From positions 1 through 64,000 of the forward strand of contig NZ_JAIUMR010000007.1 in NCBI RefSeq assembly GCF_022565475.1: a stretch of 64,000 bases of DNA. Direction: 5' to 3'. Below are positions 59,877 through 64,000 of the stretch, piece after piece. This stretch comes from Aliidiomarina sp. Lineage in GTDB: Bacteria > Pseudomonadota > Gammaproteobacteria > Enterobacterales > Alteromonadaceae. The translations under genes were made by a program, and so were the position numbers. Numbering within the stretch: the stretch's first letter is position 1; the number at the start of each line of letters is the position of its first letter. The notes below the pieces were generated by a model, which did no database searches, was not told where the DNA came from, and was given only the letters and a program-made list of their open reading frames with translations.

Positions 59877-60358
59877 ACATGCGTATTGGTCAAGGCTTTG
59901 ACGTGCACAAATTTGGTGGTGACGGACCAATTCGATTGGGCGGTATTAGCATCGACTGCGATCACGGGCTATTAGCGCATTCAGATGGCGATGTATTATT
60001 GCATGCCATTGCTGATGCACTTCTCGGTGCGATTGGTGGCGGTGATATCGGCGTTTGGTTTCCGGACAATGATCCGGAGTTTGCGGGTGCCGACAGTGGT
60101 CTACTGCTACAAAAAGTTTGGCAAGAGGTTTGCCTGCAGAACTATCAGCTCGTCAACATGGATGTTACTGTGATTTGCGAGAAGCCCAAAATAAACCCGC
60201 ATCGTCAGGCGATACAAGAGCGCATCGCAACTCTCCTCGCTGTCGCTCCGCAGCAAATTAACGTGAAAGCAACGACCACAGAAGGACTCGGTTTTACGGG
60301 CCGAAAAGAAGGAATCGCGGCGATGGCCACGGTGCTTTTGGCAGGTGCGGTGGTATGA
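59873..60358 (+). CDS. ispF: 2-C-methyl-D-erythritol 2,4-cyclodiphosphate synthase
   Basis: A 161-residue enzyme of the non-mevalonate isoprenoid pathway. The metal-binding start [58 protein letters not shown] and [20 protein letters not shown] are diagnostic. It overlaps ispD by four bases (ATGA) and is followed by truD with another four-base overlap. Confidence 0.97.
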   Translation: MNMRIGQGFDVHKFGGDGPIRLGGISIDCDHGLLAHSDGDVLLHAIADALLGAIGGGDIGVWFPDNDPEFAGADSGLLLQKVWQEVCLQNYQLVNMDVTVICEKPKINPHRQAIQERIATLLAVAPQQINVKATTTEGLGFTGRKEGIAAMATVLLAGAVV

Positions 60359-61428
60359 TTTCATGGCCGCAGTTGCAACCTTCAACGACAATTTCTGGCA
60401 CATATAAAGCGCAACCTAGTGATTTTAAGGTGCGTGAAATTCTCGGCTTCACACCAACGACTGACGCGAAAGGTCAGCATCACTGGTTGTATGTCCGCAA
60501 AACCCAGCTCACGACTGTCCAAGTCGCGAAGCTTATCGCCAAACTGGTGGACGTTCCGGTGCGCGAAGTCGGTTACTCTGGTCTGAAAGACAAAGTTGCT
60601 GTCACGGAACAATGGTTTTCGGTGCAGTTACCCGCATTATCGAACCCAGATTGGTTTGCACTGTTTGCTACAGCACTGGCAAATCATGGCCCACATTTCG
60701 CGGATGCCTCTGTTGAACTTGTTGAAGCACTGCGCAGTGGTAAGAAACTGCGCCGTGGCAGTCACAAGCAGAATCGTTTTGAAATCGTACTGAGCGCGGT
60801 GACCGATCTGGATGCCCTTATCCATCGTCTGCAAGCTAATACGATTTGGGTGCCAAACTACTATGGCGAACAACGTTTTGGTTTCGGCCAAGATAACATC
60901 CGCCAAGCTGAGCAGATGTTTGCCGGTAAACGAATTAAAGACCGCAATCTACGCAGTATTTTGCTGTCCTCGGCGCGGTCTTGGGTGTTCAATCATTACC
61001 TTGCTGAGCGCATGGCGTTGCATGGTAGTGACCTCATCGAGGGAGATGTATTTCTGCTTGCGGGCAGTCACTCCTATTTTACCGCTGATATGATTGATAC
61101 GGTTATTCAACAACGCTTTGACGAAGGTGACATTCAGGTCAGTGGCCCCTTGGTTGGTGATGGTGACAGCCCTGCAACTGCGGCTGCACTGGCTTTTGAA
61201 CGACAGATTGCCGAGCGTTTCCCAGCATTAGTGAACGGGTTAAAAGCAAGTCGCGTGAAGCCAGAACGACGTGCACTTTGGTTACAACCAACAGACTTAG
61301 AGGTCACGCCAGTGACAGCGGATTCTGTTTGCCTTGCCTTTACTTTACCCGCTGGTTGTTTTGCGACGAGTGTCTTGCAAGAGCTGGGCGATTTTCAAAG
61401 TCCGCCACGCAAGCATGGAGAAGAATGA
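60355..61428 (+). CDS. truD: tRNA pseudouridine(13) synthase TruD
   Basis: A 357-residue enzyme that makes pseudouridine 13 in some tRNAs. The TruD motifs are [20 protein letters not shown] (catalytic Asp region), [15 protein letters not shown] and [20 protein letters not shown], and the C-terminus has [17 protein letters not shown]. It overlaps ispF and the surE start, in the conserved order ispD-ispF-truD-surE-pcm. Confidence 0.95.
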   Translation: MISWPQLQPSTTISGTYKAQPSDFKVREILGFTPTTDAKGQHHWLYVRKTQLTTVQVAKLIAKLVDVPVREVGYSGLKDKVAVTEQWFSVQLPALSNPDWFALFATALANHGPHFADASVELVEALRSGKKLRRGSHKQNRFEIVLSAVTDLDALIHRLQANTIWVPNYYGEQRFGFGQDNIRQAEQMFAGKRIKDRNLRSILLSSARSWVFNHYLAERMALHGSDLIEGDVFLLAGSHSYFTADMIDTVIQQRFDEGDIQVSGPLVGDGDSPATAAALAFERQIAERFPALVNGLKASRVKPERRALWLQPTDLEVTPVTADSVCLAFTLPAGCFATSVLQELGDFQSPPRKHGEE

Positions 61429-62177
61429 TGAAGATCCTTTTGAGTAACGATGACGGTGTGCGTGCGCCGGGCCTCGCAGCCTTACATCGAGAACTGAGTA
61501 AAATTGCTGATGTGGTTGTCATCGCGCCCGACCGCAATTGCTCGGGGGCGAGTAATTCGTTGACCTTGCATAATCCATTGCGAGTGGAACAACTTGAGAA
61601 TGGCTTTTATTCGGTCAATGGCACGCCAACCGACTGTGTCCATATTGGCACGAACTCGCCACTTGGTGAGGAGCCGGATTTGGTTGTTTCGGGTATTAAT
61701 GACGCCCCAAATATGGGGGATGACGTCATTTATTCTGGAACTGTCGCGGCAGCAACCGAAGGGCGTTTTATCGGTTTACCTGCGATTGCGGTATCCATGG
61801 GTGAGCACGGGCATGACTATTATGAAACCGCAGCACGGGTTGTCGCGGAACTCATTACACGGCTACAGAAGCAACCACTGCAGTCTGATTTTGTGTTGAA
61901 TGTGAATGTACCTTACGTTGCCTACGAGCAGTTGAAAGGTTGGAAATTGACTCGCTTAGGGCGTCGCCACCGCGCCGAACATATGGTTCGCGGCAGCGAC
62001 CCATGGGGGCGAGAAATATTTTGGTATGGGCCGGTCGGACCGCAACGTGACGATGGTCCGGGGACCGATTTTTCTGCTGTCCGAGACGGTTTTGTTTCGA
62101 TTACACCATTGACGGTGGATATGACAGCACGCGATGATCAAGAGAAAGTTCAGGAGTGGTTAGATAAGTCCTTATGA
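61428..62177 (+). CDS. surE: 5'/3'-nucleotidase SurE
   Basis: A 249-residue metal-dependent nucleotide phosphatase linked to stationary-phase survival. The active-site start is [20 protein letters not shown], then [47 protein letters not shown] and [19 protein letters not shown] 61428 matches family starts (the ATG at 61425 is adjacent). A frame extension to 61278 lies inside truD and is rejected. Confidence 0.96.
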   Translation: MKILLSNDDGVRAPGLAALHRELSKIADVVVIAPDRNCSGASNSLTLHNPLRVEQLENGFYSVNGTPTDCVHIGTNSPLGEEPDLVVSGINDAPNMGDDVIYSGTVAAATEGRFIGLPAIAVSMGEHGHDYYETAARVVAELITRLQKQPLQSDFVLNVNVPYVAYEQLKGWKLTRLGRRHRAEHMVRGSDPWGREIFWYGPVGPQRDDGPGTDFSAVRDGFVSITPLTVDMTARDDQEKVQEWLDKSL

Positions 62178-62815
62178 AAGTTACCAATCACCAGGGTGTA
62201 GCGAAGCGACTAGCGGCAAAATTGCAAACGCTCGGAATCACTGATTCATTAGTTTTACAGGCAATTGCCACGACGCCGCGCCATGAATTTATGCCCGAGT
62301 CGTTAGCGCACCAAGCTTACGACAATACCGCTTTGCCAATCGGTAATGGACAGACGATTTCACAGCCCTACATGGTTGCGAAAATGACTGAATTAGTGCT
62401 TGCTGGCGCACCCAAGTCTGTGTTGGAGATCGGAACCGGCTCCGGTTATCAAACGGCAATTCTGGCGCAGTTGGTGGATAAAGTTTTCTCTGTCGAACGT
62501 ATAAGTTCATTGCAGTATCAAGCTCAGCGTCGCTTGAAACGAATGGATTTGCATAATGTCGCATTGCGCCACGGTGACGGCTGGCAAGGGTGGGCGAGTA
62601 AAGCGCCGTTTGATGCCATTTTAGTCACTGCAGCAGCTGCTCGAGTGCCAGAATTACTATTGCAGCAATTAAACCCTGAAGGTGGTCGATTAATTATCCC
62701 TGTTGGTGAACAATCGCAGGAACTTTTGTTGATTCAGCGTCAAGGTGACGAGTTTCAGCAGCGCAGCGAGGGTGCGGTTAAATTTGTACCGCTCATTGCA
62801 GGAGATTTAGCTTGA
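62174..62815 (+). CDS. pcm: Protein-L-isoaspartate O-methyltransferase
   Basis: A 213-residue repair methyltransferase that restores damaged aspartyl residues using S-adenosylmethionine. The blocks [58 protein letters not shown] and [19 protein letters not shown] are typical. It overlaps surE by four bases and yqaA by four. Confidence 0.96.
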   Translation: MKVTNHQGVAKRLAAKLQTLGITDSLVLQAIATTPRHEFMPESLAHQAYDNTALPIGNGQTISQPYMVAKMTELVLAGAPKSVLEIGTGSGYQTAILAQLVDKVFSVERISSLQYQAQRRLKRMDLHNVALRHGDGWQGWASKAPFDAILVTAAAARVPELLLQQLNPEGGRLIIPVGEQSQELLLIQRQGDEFQQRSEGAVKFVPLIAGDLA

Positions 62816-63390
62816 AGATATTTACCGCCTTGTATGACAAAGCACTGATATGGTCTCGTCATCGGCGCGCACCTTCGATTCTTGCCGGAGTCAGCTTTGC
62901 AGAGTCGGTCATATTTCCAATCCCAGTTGATGTGATGCTCGCTCCAATGGCGATTGCTCAACCGAGTAAAGCTTATTATTTTGCGTTCCTTACCTCCCTC
63001 TTCTCTGTGCTTGGTGGTATTGCGGGCTATTTGCTTGGGCTTATAGCGTTTGAGCCGCTAGTTCTACCCGCACTCGAATATTTCGGCAACGTCGGTACCT
63101 TTGAAACGGCTCAGCAATGGTTTAATGATTGGGGTTTTTGGGTTATCTTCCTCGCTGGGTTTTCACCGATCCCCTATAAAGTATTCACGGTGACTGCAGG
63201 GGTCATGTCGATCGCATTTTTGCCTTTTGTCATTGCATCCATAATCGGTCGGAGCATGCGCTTTTTTCTTGTCGCTTGGTTGATGCGCTGGGGTGGTCCG
63301 ATTATGGAGAAACATTTACGCCAGCATTTAGACACGATTGGCTGGGTTATTGTTGCTTTGGCTGTTATTGTATATTTATTAATACGTTAA
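62812..63390 (+). CDS. yqaA: YqaA family membrane protein (SNARE-associated/DedA-like)
   Basis: A 192-residue inner-membrane protein of the VTT/SNARE-associated superfamily, YqaA branch. [20 protein letters not shown] is its signature start. About four hydrophobic segments follow ([72 protein letters not shown]). Relatives transport or flip lipids. The role of YqaA is not established. It sits between pcm and nlpD as in other Gammaproteobacteria. Confidence 0.88.
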   Translation: MKIFTALYDKALIWSRHRRAPSILAGVSFAESVIFPIPVDVMLAPMAIAQPSKAYYFAFLTSLFSVLGGIAGYLLGLIAFEPLVLPALEYFGNVGTFETAQQWFNDWGFWVIFLAGFSPIPYKVFTVTAGVMSIAFLPFVIASIIGRSMRFFLVAWLMRWGGPIMEKHLRQHLDTIGWVIVALAVIVYLLIR

Positions 63391-63411
63391 CACTGAAGCA
63401 AAGGAGTCTGC

Positions 63412-64000
63412 GTGCGGCGATATAGCAGCCAAAGTCCGACTAAACTGAACGGTATCTGCAAGCGATATCGCGAGTTTGCTTTGCTCGTTGCGGCTGTTAC
63501 TTTGACGGGTTGTGGCAGCACGCCTAGTCCCGCACCGGTCGATCAAGTCTATCGTGGTTATAGTGTTCACGACTATGAACGCGCATCGCTGAGTGCTGAC
63601 ACGTATCAAGTTCAGCGCGGAGAAACGCTCTATTCAATCGCTTTTCGTGCCAATATGGATATGCGCGAAATTGCCCGTTTAAATAACCTACAAGAGCCCT
63701 ATACCATTTTCGTCGGTCAGACGTTGCGTTTGCGGCCGGCACAGGGCGTTTCAGCACCTGCAACACGGACAGCAACTGGCGCTAACAATTCAGCTACAAA
63801 TAGCACGAATGGTATAGTAAAACCTGTTGCCAGCGGTTCAGAGAACGAGTATGGTGTAACGAGCGAATCAGAAAAAACGACACCAAAACAGACCACTAGC
63901 ACGGCAAATCAAACGCCCACTGCGGTGCCGCCAGCACCTCGGGTGGTGGCGACTCCGCCACAACAGCGACAGCAGGCTAGTGGCCAGATTCGGTGGCAAT
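63412..64000 (+). CDS. nlpD: NlpD, LysM murein hydrolase activator lipoprotein (partial)
   Basis: The first 196 codons of a gene that continues past the window. GTG 63412 follows AAGGAG by 5 bases. A lipoprotein signal (FALLVAAVTLTGC) is followed by a LysM domain (YQVQRGETLYSIAFRANMD, EIARLNNLQEPYTIFVGQTL), then a Ser/Thr/Pro/Gln-rich linker up to the edge. The expected C-terminal LytM domain is outside. NlpD activates the amidase AmiC at the septum. In relatives rpoS follows it. Confidence 0.88.
   Translation, partial: MRRYSSQSPTKLNGICKRYREFALLVAAVTLTGCGSTPSPAPVDQVYRGYSVHDYERASLSADTYQVQRGETLYSIAFRANMDMREIARLNNLQEPYTIFVGQTLRLRPAQGVSAPATRTATGANNSATNSTNGIVKPVASGSENEYGVTSESEKTTPKQTTSTANQTPTAVPPAPRVVATPPQQRQQASGQIRWQ

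Noticed and set aside
61278..61427. Long N-terminal extension of surE
   Set aside because: It lies inside truD in another frame. SurE proteins begin at the KILLSNDDG segment.

Overview
This window looks like chromosomal DNA of a marine gammaproteobacterium of the order Alteromonadales, most likely Idiomarinaceae (Idiomarina, Pseudidiomarina or Aliidiomarina). I base this on protein flavour, moderate GC content, a very high density of c-di-GMP signalling genes, and the gene order nadB // rpoE-rseABC-lepAB-rnc-era-recO-pdxJ-acpS-relA-mazG-pyrG-eno-x-ftsB-ispDF-truD-surE-pcm-yqaA-nlpD. The genus is an inference and no database was consulted.

Layout. 0-5 kb: a 5'-truncated PAS-GGDEF-EAL gene preceded by foreign-looking sequence with a direct repeat, a ClsC-type cardiolipin synthase lipoprotein, an EAL phosphodiesterase with a ruined GGDEF, and a 44-residue membrane protein too short for ordinary gene calling. 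5-9 kb: a TetR / AidB-like acyl-CoA dehydrogenase / acyl-CoA synthetase operon. 9-14.4 kb: a DUF3667 membrane protein, an AbgT transporter, thioredoxin 2 behind a perfect inverted repeat, and a serine hydrolase. 14.5-16.5 kb: an NsrR-type nitric-oxide-responsive regulator divergent from a small membrane protein and a cytochrome P450, with two tandem NsrR-like operators between them. 16.5-19.5 kb: formaldehyde detoxification (LysR, FrmA, FrmB). 19.6 kb: tRNA-Val(GAC). 19.8-28 kb: a secreted phosphodiesterase-type hydrolase and three further GGDEF/EAL proteins.

28-31 kb is the accessory part: a WYL regulator of the BrxR/CapW kind with a palindrome just ahead of it, a tightly coupled Fic protein, a convergent 54-residue candidate Fic inhibitor, a truncated RhuM and an internally deleted methyltransferase. 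It reads like the remains of a defence or toxin island. 31-42 kb: LuxR, two exported proteins of unknown function, a PadR/HAAS pair, an RsbQ-like hydrolase overlapping a PAS-GGDEF gene (probably a small-molecule sensing pair that feeds c-di-GMP), RhlE, cyclopropane fatty acid synthase, a decayed GGDEF-EAL gene, and nadB.

42.9-64 kb is housekeeping: the envelope-stress sigma factor operon behind its own sigma-E type promoter, then translation, protein export, RNA processing, cofactor, stringent response, CTP, glycolysis, division, isoprenoid and repair genes, mostly overlapping by 1-4 bases. The window stops inside nlpD. Every stretch over 300 bases is covered by a gene or pseudogene. I saw no rRNA, CRISPR array, complete insertion sequence or prophage.

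The most interesting candidates are the NsrR / small membrane protein / P450 module, the WYL-Fic operon with its possible convergent inhibitor, and the RsbQ-like / PAS-GGDEF pair.
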